Source: Clostridia bacterium
GTDB taxonomy: Bacteria > Bacillota > Clostridia > TANB77 > CAG-508
NCBI GenBank assembly: GCA_017409455.1
Contig: JAFQSS010000025.1
Location: 1 to 56,675 of the forward strand
DNA: 56,675 nucleotides
Direction of reading: 5' to 3'
The position numbers were made by a program, and so were the translations under genes. The notes under the pieces are model-generated. The model had not been told where the DNA came from. It was given only the letters and a program-made list of their open reading frames with translations, and did not search any database. Of this stretch, positions 8,622 through 16,787 are shown piece after piece. How positions within the stretch are numbered: the first letter of the stretch is position 1; every line of letters begins with the position of its first letter.

Positions 8622-8684
8622 TTCTTTCTTCTGCCCAGGAATTACAATATTCTGTGGTTTTTTATCTTGTTTTTCATCAACCAT
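8607..8684 (-). pseudogene. internally deleted copy of the 10443-10616 gene
   Basis: Read in reverse, this encodes MVDEKQDKK joined directly to PQNIVIPGQKKEDSND. That is the start and the end of the 58-residue protein at 10443-10616 with about 33 codons missing between two DKK (GATAAAAAA) stretches. Deletion by slippage or recombination between these short repeats explains it. The Shine-Dalgarno found upstream of the full copy is not conserved here, so expression is unlikely. The 3' half and its terminator are nearly identical to the full copy (one base differs in the compared stretch), so the duplication is recent. Confidence 0.75.
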
Positions 8685-8845
8685 TATAGACACTGCTTAA
8701 AGAAAAATAAATGAATTAATTGTTATTGCTTTTTTTTAATAAATATTATATACTAACAATACAATAAATATAAAAGTGGTATGAAAAAGTGATTTCTTTT
8801 TTTAGAAATCCATTTAAGAATTAATAGATAATAGGGGGATATATT

Positions 8846-9835
8846 ATGGGAATTATGGATATAATCAAAGATCAATTTATAGATGTAATTGAATATATTG
8901 ATGAAGAAGGAAAGACAATTGTCAAAAAATATGAAAGACCATATAGTGGTAATAATGAAATCAAAACTGGAGCTAAGGTAATTGTAAGACCAAGTCAAGC
9001 TGCTGTATTTTTCAAACAAGGGCAATTTGCAGATATATTAAAAGAAGGACAACATAAATTAACGACAAACAATTTACCTATATTATCAACATTAATGGCG
9101 TTTCCACATTTATTTAATTCACCAATAAAAGCAGATTTATATTTTATAAATCTAAGACAATTTATAGGAAATAAATGGGAAACTAAAAATCCTCTTATAA
9201 TAAGAGATAAAGAACTTAAAATTGTTAGAGTAAAAGCACTAGGAGCATTTGCTTTTAAAATAGTAGATGTAGAAAAATTTGTAAGAGAGATTCTTGGAAC
9301 ACAAGGAAAAGTTGAAACTTCAGATATTGTAAATTATTTAGATTCATATCTAGTAGAAACATTTAGTACAGTATTAGGTGAAATTAATGTTCCTATTATA
9401 GATTTAGCAAGACAATATAGCAAATTGGCTGATTTAATACAATTAAAAGCTAATATAAAGGCAAAGGAAATGGGAATAGAATTTAGTGAAGTAATTATTG
9501 AAAGTATTATACTACCTGAAGAAGTTGAAAAACTTATAGATGAACAAGCGGGAATAGGTATGGCAAGTCAAGACATGGATGAGTTTATTCAATATCAATC
9601 TGCTAGAGCCATAAGAGATGCTGCTAGCCAATCTGGTGGCGTGGCTGGATTAGGAGCAAGTATTGCTATAGGAAAACAAATAGCTGAAACAATGGCTGAC
9701 AATATTGTAACAGGTGGAAATTCGAACGACAATGATGAACTTTATGAAAAATTAAGAGAATATAAAAAACTTTTAGATGAAGGTGCTTTAACTCAGGATG
9801 AATATGATAGTATAAAGAAAAAATTATTAAGTTAG
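8846..9835 (+). CDS. SPFH/band-7 domain protein with C-terminal SHOCT (YdjI-like)
   Basis: A 329-residue protein. Residues about 45-245 form an SPFH (stomatin/prohibitin/flotillin) domain of the YdjI type, with the family's early stretch KVIVRPSQAAVFFKQGQ and the later LARQYSKLADLIQLKANIKAKEMGIEFSEVIIESI. A Gly/Ala-rich linker (about 265-290) leads to a SHOCT helix pair at the C-terminus (LYEKLREYKKLLDEGALTQDEYDSIKKKLL). SHOCT modules often mediate oligomerisation. There is no transmembrane helix, so membrane contact is peripheral. In Bacillus, YdjI works with PspA-type envelope stress proteins. The next gene also begins with SHOCT, and the pair is probably one operon and complex. GGGGG precedes the ATG. 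Confidence 0.85.
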   Translation: MGIMDIIKDQFIDVIEYIDEEGKTIVKKYERPYSGNNEIKTGAKVIVRPSQAAVFFKQGQFADILKEGQHKLTTNNLPILSTLMAFPHLFNSPIKADLYFINLRQFIGNKWETKNPLIIRDKELKIVRVKALGAFAFKIVDVEKFVREILGTQGKVETSDIVNYLDSYLVETFSTVLGEINVPIIDLARQYSKLADLIQLKANIKAKEMGIEFSEVIIESIILPEEVEKLIDEQAGIGMASQDMDEFIQYQSARAIRDAASQSGGVAGLGASIAIGKQIAETMADNIVTGGNSNDNDELYEKLREYKKLLDEGALTQDEYDSIKKKLLS

Positions 9836-9849
9836 TGGAGGAATTATTT

Positions 9850-10422
9850 ATGGATAAAGTAGAAGAAGTAAAAAAGCTAAAACAATTGTTAGATGAAGGA
9901 ATAATAACCCAAGAAGATTTCTCTATACAAAAACAAAAAATATTTGATTTTAGTGATAGTACAGAAGAAAAATCAACATCATTAGAGGATTACGAAAAGG
10001 AATTAATGCAACAAGCTAATGAGAACAAAAATGAAGAAAACGATGAGCAAAAGAATGCTAATATTAGCTTTTATGAAAGGGAAAGGCTAAGAGAGAAAGC
10101 TAAGCTAGATGCTAGAGAAGAAATTAGGGAAGAAAAACAACAAGAGTTTAAGGGTAAGATTCATAAGGCCACTAATAATACAAAGAGAATATTTAAATGG
10201 ATTTTAGCAGTTTTTTGTGTAATAATGGGATTAGGCTCATTTGGAGCAAGTACGGAATATGGAACTATATACATACCAATAGGAATTATCTTTTTATTAC
10301 TAGGTTTAATGGCTTGCCCTAAAGTGACTGATTATACTGTAAGATTTGAAAAGTATACAAAATTCAAAAAAACAATTGTAATCATTCTTATAGTAATATT
10401 TGCGATTTTATGTAATATTTAA
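9850..10422 (+). CDS. SHOCT-domain membrane protein, partner of the SPFH protein
   Basis: A 190-residue protein with an N-terminal SHOCT motif (VEEVKKLKQLLDEGIITQEDFSIQKQKI, about residues 3-31), a long charged coiled-coil-like segment (about 40-110), then two membrane helices (about 113-150) and a third near the C-terminus. It starts 14 bases after the SPFH gene stops; the Shine-Dalgarno GGAGG (9838-9842) lies in the gap, which rules for ATG 9850. The shared SHOCT motif suggests that this protein anchors the SPFH oligomer to the membrane. That is inference from domain sharing and operon position. Confidence 0.75.
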   Translation: MDKVEEVKKLKQLLDEGIITQEDFSIQKQKIFDFSDSTEEKSTSLEDYEKELMQQANENKNEENDEQKNANISFYERERLREKAKLDAREEIREEKQQEFKGKIHKATNNTKRIFKWILAVFCVIMGLGSFGASTEYGTIYIPIGIIFLLLGLMACPKVTDYTVRFEKYTKFKKTIVIILIVIFAILCNI

Positions 10423-10434
10423 AACACAAAAAAA

Positions 10435-10457
10435 GATAGCAACTAATCATTGCTATC
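10435..10457. terminator. bidirectional terminator between convergent genes
   Basis: The same 8-bp stem as at 8599-8621 (10435-10442 with 10450-10457). It serves the SPFH operon on the forward strand and the small gene on the reverse strand. Confidence 0.65.
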
Positions 10458-10616
10458 TTCTTTCTTTTGCCCAGGAATTACAATATTCTGTGGTTTTTTA
10501 TCTTTGTTTTTTGGCTTAGCTGCATCGATATGTTCATAAACTGGAGAAATATCTAGATTTGAACCATCTCCACTAACAACTTCAATTTCTTTTTTATCTT
10601 GTTTTTCATCAGCCAT
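10443..10616 (-). CDS. small acidic/charged protein, unknown
   Basis: A 57-residue, highly charged and probably disordered protein (MADEKQDKKEIEVVSGDG to PGQKKEDSND). I do not recognise a family. AAGGAG lies 8 bases before ATG 10616, better placed than an upstream ATG three codons earlier. It has its own promoter at 10645-10673. A deleted copy lies at 8607-8684. The protein runs convergent to the SPFH-SHOCT operon; a role with it is possible but unproven. Confidence 0.65.
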   Translation of the reverse strand: MADEKQDKKEIEVVSGDGSNLDISPVYEHIDAAKPKNKDKKPQNIVIPGQKKEDSND

Positions 10617-10644
10617 TGTAACCACTCCTTATACACTTTTTTTT

Positions 10645-10673
10645 ATCTTAACACAAAACCTAAAAAATGTAAA
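10645..10673 (-). promoter_or_regulatory. promoter of the small reverse gene
   Basis: On the reverse strand: TTTACA (10668-10673), 17-bp spacer, TAAGAT (10645-10650), with TGTGT before the -10. Confidence 0.6.
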
Positions 10674-10709
10674 TAATAATTTGTAAAATTGTATTGCCCA
10701 AATTTATTA

Positions 10710-10738
10710 TTGACATTTACATAAAAATGATATATAAT
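10710..10738 (+). promoter_or_regulatory. retron promoter
   Basis: A consensus TTGACA (10710-10715), 17-bp spacer, TATAAT (10733-10738). Transcription would start near 10745, leaving a leader of about 80 nt with only two short AT-rich hairpins before the reverse transcriptase start. Confidence 0.8.
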
Positions 10739-10823
10739 TTTGCTGATTTTATAATCAGTATATAATTCCAATTTTATTTAATTGGAAAAAAGAGGTTTAA
10801 TAACATATTGGAGGAATATTGTA

Positions 10824-11954
10824 ATGTATATCACTTATATTGACCAAGATAAGATGCAAAAAGTTACATGTTCCACCAATATTATAACTGAACGGAACAT
10901 AGCTTATGCAGAGCGAGAAAATGGTTCTCTTATATCCCTTGCTGAAGAGGCAAGAGAATTATTGAAAAAAGGTGTGAATAGTAAGTATACAACTTACTAT
11001 AAGAAGAAATCTAATGGACAGAAACGGCAAATCAATGTGCCTGATGATGAGCTAAAAGCATTTATGAGAAAAGTTGTAAAAACATTTACAGCAATGTCTG
11101 GCTTTATGTGGCCTGATAATATGTATGCTTACATAGAAGGCAGAGGCATCAAGCAACATGCAGAATTGCACAAAAATGCAGCTGTTATCATTAGAATGGA
11201 TATCAAGAGTTTTTTTGATAATTGCACTTTTAAATTTGTCACAGAATCAATGAAGGAAGTTTATCCTTTTTGTCTAATGGATTGGAATCTGCTTGAACCT
11301 ATTGTCAAAGCATGTATGTTAAAAGGCAGGTTGGCACAGGGAGCTCCTACAAGTGCAATTTTAAGTAATATCGCAATGATTCCATTTGTGACTCATGCTA
11401 ATAACTGGACTAAGGCGAAAACTATAACTCTAGGATTAGCACCAAGAGGAAAATATTTTAAGATGACCAAAGGAACTCGCAGAAAAGCGACATCAATAGT
11501 TGCCAAGAGGATAATTTTTTCAATGTATGCAGATGACATAATTATATCTACAAATATAAAAGCACCTTTTGGAGAAAATGCGTGGAAGACAATTAGGATA
11601 ATTCAAAAACTTTTAAATTGGTATACACCATTACAAGTAAATCCTAGAAAAACCAAATATGTTGATATACGCAGAAAAGGTGGAGCTTGGGTAACAGGAC
11701 TCATGGTTAACAAAGAACATAATGTAACAGTTGGTCGTGAGAAGAAAGAAAAGCTTAAAGCAACAATTTTTTCGTTTTTAGCAGATTGCAAAAATGGTAA
11801 ACCATGGGATGAACATAGAGTTCGTCAAATGATGGGAACTGTGAGCTATATTCGCCATATTGAACCTGAATTTGTTGATATGATAATTCAAAAGTATAAC
11901 CAAAAACTAAACATTGATTATCATGAACAAATAAAAAACATTATATATTCTTGA
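10824..11954 (+). CDS. retron-type reverse transcriptase
   Basis: A 376-residue RNA-directed DNA polymerase. Motifs in order: GRGIKQHAELH (HAxxH at 112-116, a variant of the retron NAxxH), IRMDIKSFFD (first catalytic Asp 126), QGAPTSAILSN (172-182), YADD (235-238) and VTGLMVN (290-296). The last is the retron VTG motif, followed by VTVGREKKEKLKATI, close in form to the Ec86 VGIGREKYKEIRAKI stretch. A basic insertion (about 198-230) precedes YADD. It should prime DNA synthesis from the 2'-OH of a branching G in its own RNA. ATG 10824 is chosen because GGAGG lies 9 bases upstream. The msr-msd-like RNA begins over its stop codon. Arginine codons are mixed. Confidence 0.9.
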   Translation: MYITYIDQDKMQKVTCSTNIITERNIAYAERENGSLISLAEEARELLKKGVNSKYTTYYKKKSNGQKRQINVPDDELKAFMRKVVKTFTAMSGFMWPDNMYAYIEGRGIKQHAELHKNAAVIIRMDIKSFFDNCTFKFVTESMKEVYPFCLMDWNLLEPIVKACMLKGRLAQGAPTSAILSNIAMIPFVTHANNWTKAKTITLGLAPRGKYFKMTKGTRRKATSIVAKRIIFSMYADDIIISTNIKAPFGENAWKTIRIIQKLLNWYTPLQVNPRKTKYVDIRRKGGAWVTGLMVNKEHNVTVGREKKEKLKATIFSFLADCKNGKPWDEHRVRQMMGTVSYIRHIEPEFVDMIIQKYNQKLNIDYHEQIKNIIYS

Positions 11955-12202
11955 GAGCAAATTGTTGTCGGCTTCTACATATATCGTATGAAGGATATGT
12001 ATTTTGGTAAACATTAGAGAAAAATAACCAGCAGATTCTAATGTGCGACGGAATTTAGTTAAAAAATACCCAAAGTGGAAGCTAATCTTAATGTTATTAG
12101 GATTGGGATCCTGCAGAGATTTTCTCCACAGGAACATAGAATTCATTGGTCATAAATCCAAGATATTCTTGGATTTATGAGGAATTTTTTTCTTAAGAAT
12201 AT
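11945..12202 (+). ncRNA. candidate retron msr-msd RNA, downstream of the RT
   Basis: About 258 nt of noncoding sequence flanked by an 11-bp inverted repeat, a1 at 11945-11955 and a2 at 12192-12202, fully paired with one G-U. AGC (11956-11958) follows a1 directly, as in Ec86, making G11957 the candidate branch base. Inside are hairpins at about 12010-12043 (8 bp), 12084-12104, 12109-12133 (with symmetric CA/CA loop) and a perfect 14-bp stem at 12150-12180, a good candidate for the msDNA stem. a1 overlaps the RT stop codon. Most retrons place this RNA before the RT, so the order here is reversed. Whether msDNA is made cannot be read from sequence. Confidence 0.7.
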
Positions 12203-12210
12203 TGATGTAG

Positions 12211-12248
12211 ATGGAACCCTGAATTTCAGGGTTCCATTGTTTTTTTTC
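12211..12248 (+). terminator. strong terminator of the retron transcript
   Basis: A 12-bp perfect stem (12211-12222 with 12226-12237) followed by a run of Ts. It lies beyond the a2 arm, so RT and RNA are on one transcript. Confidence 0.85.
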
Positions 12249-12277
12249 TTGAAAAAAATTATAACATGTGTTATAAT
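12249..12277 (+). promoter_or_regulatory. promoter of the 12363 gene
   Basis: TTGAAA (12249-12254), 17-bp spacer, TATAAT (12272-12277), with TGTG before the -10. It overlaps the end of the retron terminator. Confidence 0.7.
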
Positions 12278-12320
12278 TGCCAAGTAACAATTTTGTTACA
12301 CCTTTGAAAATATAAACTTT

Positions 12321-12340
12321 TCGGAGGTGTAAGCCTCCGA
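12321..12340 (+). promoter_or_regulatory. 5' leader hairpin of the 12363 gene
   Basis: A 7-bp GC-rich stem (12321-12327 with 12334-12340) in an AT-rich leader, ending 12 bases before AAAGGAGG. It contains GGAGG and CCTCC, so it could also pair with the real Shine-Dalgarno. Confidence 0.5.
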
Positions 12341-12362
12341 ATAATTAAAAGGAGGTATAAAA

Positions 12363-13340
12363 ATGGGGATTTCGATTCGGGAATTCCAAGTAGCAATGGA
12401 AACATTTGGAGCAGAAAGGTTACCTAACCGAGAGGGCTCCCGGTACAATATTTTAGTACCATGTTTTCAAATCAAAGGGACTGAGTTTTTTCATTCCGGT
12501 TCATACTACATTGTTAATCGGGGAAAGAATGTTCCTGATGACATTATGAACCGTGCAATGGCAGAACTCGGCGAAAAACATCCTGGTGGTGACAACTTTT
12601 GGTGGGGTGAAGTACATTCCATCAAAGGTATGTTGACACTTGGGACGATGCTGAGAGGAGATTATAGCAAAGAGTTAGTTGATGAACTTACTAATAATGC
12701 ATATAAAAAATTATTAGAATGTTCGTTAATTAAAAGTAATGTTAAATTTCCTTTTGAGTGTAGTACTCATTCACCAAAAATGCAGAAACTGCGTAAACTT
12801 CTTGTAGAATATAGCAAGGTTGTAAATCCGTTTGGCAATTGTGAATTTAAGATTAAAGAACCTATCGAATATTTGAACAAAGTAAAAGTTGAACTTGCGG
12901 CAGGTCATGAAGAAAGCGCTGATGCTTATTCAAGATTAAGTCTGACAAGTCTAACAAGTTTGTTATCTGAGGCCTACTTCGATAGCGATTCAAAAGGTTG
13001 GACTTATCGAAGTAGCACTCTAGTACAAAAAGACCGCAAAATGGGAGGCATTTTCTTTTATCATTACTATCAAAATGTAAGTGATAATAAAGATGCTGAC
13101 GAAGTTGTATATCTTGATTACAATGTGCAAAGGAAAAACGGAGCTTGGTACGATACTCTTCCAGGAGATATTGATTTACGAATCAGTTTAAAAACAGGAT
13201 TGGCATGGAGAACTTACAATGAGGAGGATGCAGTACCTGCTACAGATGAACAGATTGATGTTATGATTGCTCATTTAAGGATGAGTATAAAGAGTTTGAA
13301 GAAAAACATTATTCGTAACATCATTGACACAAAAAGGTAA
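12363..13340 (+). CDS. unknown 325-residue protein next to the retron
   Basis: A soluble protein that I do not recognise, with no membrane segment or clear catalytic motif. Features are an N-terminal region with several Gly/Trp motifs (GGDNFWWGEVHSIKGMLTLGTMLRGDY, about residues 74-100), a central helical region, and a C-terminal beta-rich part (KGWTYRSSTLVQKDRKMGGIFFYHYYQ). A clear AAAGGAGG precedes ATG 12363. It has its own promoter and leader hairpin and mixed arginine codons (CGG, CGA, CGT), like the other single-gene units. It could be a retron effector by position, but a separate promoter and lack of known effector domains argue against a firm link. Confidence 0.6.
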   Translation: MGISIREFQVAMETFGAERLPNREGSRYNILVPCFQIKGTEFFHSGSYYIVNRGKNVPDDIMNRAMAELGEKHPGGDNFWWGEVHSIKGMLTLGTMLRGDYSKELVDELTNNAYKKLLECSLIKSNVKFPFECSTHSPKMQKLRKLLVEYSKVVNPFGNCEFKIKEPIEYLNKVKVELAAGHEESADAYSRLSLTSLTSLLSEAYFDSDSKGWTYRSSTLVQKDRKMGGIFFYHYYQNVSDNKDADEVVYLDYNVQRKNGAWYDTLPGDIDLRISLKTGLAWRTYNEEDAVPATDEQIDVMIAHLRMSIKSLKKNIIRNIIDTKR

Positions 13341-13344
13341 AAAA

Positions 13345-13357
13345 GGGACCAGGTCCC
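13345..13357. repeat. GC-rich palindrome, type 1, acting as terminator
   Basis: GGGACCAGGTCCC flanked by AAAAA and TTTTTT, 4 bases after the stop of the 12363 gene. The flanks make it a working-looking rho-independent terminator. Confidence 0.75.
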
Positions 13358-13382
13358 TTTTTTCCTTTTTTGGCGATAAACC

Positions 13383-13411
13383 TTGACATAAAGCGGAAAA
13401 CGTGAGAAAAT
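13383..13411 (+). promoter_or_regulatory. scpB promoter
   Basis: TTGACA (13383-13388), 17-bp spacer, GAAAAT (13406-13411). Confidence 0.55.
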
Positions 13412-13446
13412 ATAACTATCGAAAAATAAGGAAAAGTAGGGATAAA

Positions 13447-14004
13447 ATGGAAATACAAAAAATCAAAGAAATAATTGAAGCAATACTATTTGCGGCAGGT
13501 AGAATTGTCACACAAGAAGAATTAGTATTAGCTTTAGAGATAGATAAAAATCAAATAGATGAAATAATTAAAAATATGCAGGAAGAATTCAAAACAAGAG
13601 GAATTGAAATAATCAAAGTAGAAAATGGATATCAATTATGCACAAAAAAAGAATATCATGAATATATATATCCAGTTCTAGATAAAAGAACAAAACCTAG
13701 CCTATCAACAGCAGCCTTAGAAACACTTGCAATAATTGCATATAATCCAAGAGCAACAAAGGCTGAGATAGAGGCAATTAGAGGAGTAAATAGTGATGGA
13801 ACAATATATAAATTGTTAGATTATGGGCTAATCGAAGATGCTGGAAAAGCAGACCTGCCTGGTAGGCCAATAACATATAAAACAACACCAGAATTTTTAA
13901 AAATGTTTGGTTATGAAACATTAGCAAATTTGCCGGAACTGCCGAAATACAAGTTAGATGCAAATAGACAAATTGTAATTGATGAATTAATTGAGGAGGA
14001 ATAA
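13447..14004 (+). CDS. scpB: segregation and condensation protein ScpB
   Basis: A 185-residue winged-helix protein that, with kleisin ScpA, bridges the SMC dimer for chromosome organisation. Typical stretches are [22 protein letters not shown] (about 7-28), then [63 protein letters not shown] in the second winged helix, followed by [10 protein letters not shown]. Length is normal. ATG 13447 gives the standard N-terminus; a GTG 15 codons earlier adds an unlikely basic stretch. scpA is not beside it in this window. The end overlaps the Shine-Dalgarno of proS, so the two are probably co-transcribed. Confidence 0.93.
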   Translation: MEIQKIKEIIEAILFAAGRIVTQEELVLALEIDKNQIDEIIKNMQEEFKTRGIEIIKVENGYQLCTKKEYHEYIYPVLDKRTKPSLSTAALETLAIIAYNPRATKAEIEAIRGVNSDGTIYKLLDYGLIEDAGKADLPGRPITYKTTPEFLKMFGYETLANLPELPKYKLDANRQIVIDELIEEE

Positions 14005-14008
14005 AGTT

Positions 14009-15448
14009 ATGGGAGATAATAAAAATTTCGTAAAAGAAATAACAAATATAGATGAAGACTTTGCACAATGGTACACAGATATTGTGAGAAAAGCAGAATT
14101 AGCAGATTATACAGAAACAAAAGGATGTATAGCAATACGTCCATATGGATATGCGATATGGGAGAATATTCAAGATTATGCAGACAAATTATTTAAAGAC
14201 TCAGGAGTGAAAAATGTATATTTTCCTGTTTTAATACCAGAAAGTTTATTACAAAAAGAAAAAGATCATGTGGAGGGATTTGCACCAGAAGTAGCATGGG
14301 TAACAGAAGCTGGTGGAGAAAAGTTAGAGGAAAAATTATGTATAAGACCAACATCAGAAACAATAATAACAACAATGTATTCAAAATGGTTAAGTTCATG
14401 GAGAGATTTACCATATGTATATAATCAATGGTGTAATGTTCTAAGATGGGAAAAAGAAACAAGACCATTTTTGCGTTCAAGAGAATTTTTATGGCAAGAA
14501 GGACATACAATACATGAAACAGAAAAAGAAGCTCAAGAAAGAACATTAAAAATGTTAGAAATATATGCAGATATAGCTGAAAAGTTTTTAGCAATACCAG
14601 TAATAAAAGGAATAAAAACAGACACAGAAAAATTTGCAGGAGCTGATGAAACATATACAATAGAAGCAATGACGTATGACGGAAAAGCACTACAGTCAGG
14701 AACTTCACATTATTTTGGACAAAATTTCACAAAACCATTTGAGGTAAAATTCCAAAATAGAGAAGGAAAACAAGAATACGCATATCAAACATCATGGGGA
14801 ATATCAACAAGGCTAATTGGCGCAATAATAATGGCGCATGGAGATAATAGAGGATTAAAATTACCACCAAAAGTAGCTCCAATTCAAGGAGTAATAGTAC
14901 CAGTTGCAATGCACAAGGAAGGGGTAAAAGAAAAGGTGGAAGAATTATATAATTCTTTAAAAGATAAATTCAGAATGGAGTTAGACCTGAGAGAACAAGT
15001 GTCACCAGGTTATAAATTTAATGATTGGGAAATGAAAGGTGTTCCAATAAGAATAGAAATGGGACCAAGAGATATAGAAAACGGTGTATGTGTGCTTGTT
15101 AGAAGGGACACTGCTGAAAAAATAATAGTAAATTTAAATGAAGTAGAAGATAGAATAGAAAAACTATTAGAAGAAATACATACAAATATGTATGAAACAT
15201 GTAAAAAAAGAATGGAAGAGAAAACTACTATTGCACACGACTTAGATGAATTTCAAACAAATATGAATAAACAACAAGGATTTATAAAAACAATGTGGTG
15301 TGGAGATGCAGAATGTGAAGCCAAAATTAAAGAATTAACAGCTGCGAAATCAAGATGTATGCCATTTGAACAAGAACATATAAGTGATACTTGTGTATGT
15401 TGTGGAAATAAAGCATACAAAATGGTAGTATGGGGAAGACAATACTAA
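14009..15448 (+). CDS. proS: prolyl-tRNA synthetase (ProS, archaeal/eukaryote-like type)
   Basis: A 479-residue class II aminoacyl-tRNA synthetase that charges tRNA-Pro. It is the shorter type without the editing insertion of the long bacterial enzyme. Class II motifs are visible ([66 protein letters not shown]). The C-terminal zinc-binding region has [10 protein letters not shown] and CVCCGN, and the protein ends in the family's WGRQY-type tail (VVWGRQY). The GAGGAGG Shine-Dalgarno lies within the end of scpB, and ATG 14009 fits it. Confidence 0.95.
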   Translation: MGDNKNFVKEITNIDEDFAQWYTDIVRKAELADYTETKGCIAIRPYGYAIWENIQDYADKLFKDSGVKNVYFPVLIPESLLQKEKDHVEGFAPEVAWVTEAGGEKLEEKLCIRPTSETIITTMYSKWLSSWRDLPYVYNQWCNVLRWEKETRPFLRSREFLWQEGHTIHETEKEAQERTLKMLEIYADIAEKFLAIPVIKGIKTDTEKFAGADETYTIEAMTYDGKALQSGTSHYFGQNFTKPFEVKFQNREGKQEYAYQTSWGISTRLIGAIIMAHGDNRGLKLPPKVAPIQGVIVPVAMHKEGVKEKVEELYNSLKDKFRMELDLREQVSPGYKFNDWEMKGVPIRIEMGPRDIENGVCVLVRRDTAEKIIVNLNEVEDRIEKLLEEIHTNMYETCKKRMEEKTTIAHDLDEFQTNMNKQQGFIKTMWCGDAECEAKIKELTAAKSRCMPFEQEHISDTCVCCGNKAYKMVVWGRQY

Positions 15449-15556
15449 AAAATATGAAATAATACATTAAAAACAGTTGTAAAAATAAGGTATTATTGAT
15501 ATACTATAAAAGATAAAACTATCTAAAAATATCTAAAGAAAGGAAAGTGATTAGAT

Positions 15557-15982
15557 ATGGAAGAAAACAAAAATGAAGAAGTAGCAGAAATACAAGAAAT
15601 CGAAGAAAGTAATGAAGGAATTAAAATCGCAAATGATGTAGTTGCAGTAATAGCTGGAGTGGCAGTATCAGAAGTTCCAGGAGTAGCAAGTATGTCAGGA
15701 GGATTTGCTGGAGGAATATCAGAAGTATTAAGCGGAAAAAAGAACCTATCAAAAGGAATAAAAGTAGATGCAGATGAAAAAGAAGTAAAAATAGATGTAA
15801 ATATCATTGTAGAATATGGTTCAAGAATTCCAGATGTGGCTTTTGAAATACAAAACAGAGTTAAAAAATCAGTTGAAAACATGACAGGTCTAAAAGTAGC
15901 AGAAGTAAATGTTCATGTTCAAGGTGTGAAAACAGAAAGAGAAAATTACGAAGAAGAAACAGAAAAAGAAGATAAAGAATAA
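15557..15982 (+). CDS. Asp23/Gls24 family envelope stress protein
   Basis: A 141-residue protein with the Asp23 (DUF322) domain at about 20-120: IANDVVAVIAGVAVSEVPGVASMSGG, then VKIDVNIIVEYGSRIPDVAFEIQNRVKKSVENMTGLKVAEVNVHVQGV. Asp23 proteins coat the inner membrane face in Firmicutes, held there by AmaP, which is the next gene. Both ends are acidic and Lys/Glu-rich. It starts the operon asp23, amaP, DUF2273, nusB, xseA; gaps are 11-30 bp. The preceding 100 bp hold only an AT-rich promoter-like region with no clear -35. Confidence 0.9.
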   Translation: MEENKNEEVAEIQEIEESNEGIKIANDVVAVIAGVAVSEVPGVASMSGGFAGGISEVLSGKKNLSKGIKVDADEKEVKIDVNIIVEYGSRIPDVAFEIQNRVKKSVENMTGLKVAEVNVHVQGVKTERENYEEETEKEDKE

Positions 15983-15999
15983 GAAATGGAGTAGATATT

Positions 16000-16554
16000 A
16001 TGAAATTTTTAGAAAGATTTACATTAGTAATATATTCACTAATAATTTTAATTTTATCAGTAATATTAAGTTTACTAATATTTAATTGGATGGACTTTGA
16101 TGTTGTGACAGATATGGTAGAAGCATTAATAACAGGTTCATTATCATCAAAAATAACATTAGGAGTATGTGTAGCATTTATATTACTATCTATAAAATGT
16201 ATGTTTTTTGATGAAAATTCTAAAGATGCAATAAAAGAAACACAAGGAATATTATTAAAAAATGAAAACGGACAATTAATGATATCAAAAGAAACTATAG
16301 ATAATATGGTAAAAAATGCAGTTATAGGATTTGAAAATGTAAAACAATGTAATACAAAAATAGAAGTAAATGCAGAAAATCAATTAAATATAACTTTATT
16401 TTTAGTAGTTAATGAAAATGTTGTCATAAAAGAACTTGCAAGCAATTTACAAACAAAAATTAAAGAGGATGTTAAAAAAATATCAGACCTAGATGTCCAA
16501 GAAGTCAATGTTAAAGTAATGAGCTTACAAGATACTAAAAAAAGTAAAGAATAG
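16000..16554 (+). CDS. amaP: alkaline shock response membrane anchor AmaP
   Basis: A 184-residue protein with two N-terminal membrane helices (about 8-29 and 50-66) and a cytoplasmic Asp23-like domain (about 85-175, with KETIDNMVKNAVIGFENVKQCNTKIEV and DVQEVNVKVMSL). AmaP tethers Asp23 to the membrane; the Asp23 gene is directly upstream and the DUF2273 gene directly downstream, the usual trio. Length and topology fit. Confidence 0.85.
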   Translation: MKFLERFTLVIYSLIILILSVILSLLIFNWMDFDVVTDMVEALITGSLSSKITLGVCVAFILLSIKCMFFDENSKDAIKETQGILLKNENGQLMISKETIDNMVKNAVIGFENVKQCNTKIEVNAENQLNITLFLVVNENVVIKELASNLQTKIKEDVKKISDLDVQEVNVKVMSLQDTKKSKE

Positions 16555-16565
16555 GATGATATAAG

Positions 16566-16769
16566 ATGGAAGAAATAAAAAATTTTATAAGTAAATATAT
16601 AGGAGCAATAATTGGAATAATAGTTGCAATATTAATATTATGTACAAGATTATATGAATTGATTGTTGCTATAGTACTTTTAATTATTGGAGCATTTGTT
16701 GGAAATTATGTTCAACAAAATAAAGATGATGTTAAAGAAAAATTAAAAAATTTTATTGATAGACTATAA
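16566..16769 (+). CDS. DUF2273 small membrane protein
   Basis: A 67-residue protein with two close membrane helices (about 12-30 and 32-50) and a basic/charged tail. DUF2273 proteins accompany Asp23 and AmaP in Firmicutes and probably belong to the same membrane complex. Its start is 11 bases after amaP ends. Confidence 0.8.
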   Translation: MEEIKNFISKYIGAIIGIIVAILILCTRLYELIVAIVLLIIGAFVGNYVQQNKDDVKEKLKNFIDRL

Positions 16770-16787
16770 AAGGATGGAGTTTGAAAA

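Noticed and set aside
10745..10823. msr-msd upstream of the RT
   Set aside because: Only about 80 nt with two weak AT hairpins and no a1/a2 pair; the downstream region fits much better.
14193..14909. Long Leu-rich open frames on the reverse strand in proS
   Set aside because: They are antisense to a clear proS gene; the Leu-rich composition follows from A-rich sense codons, and there is no ribosome site.
15523..15882. Reverse frame over the asp23 gene
   Set aside because: Antisense shadow of a clear Asp23 gene with good ribosome site and operon context.
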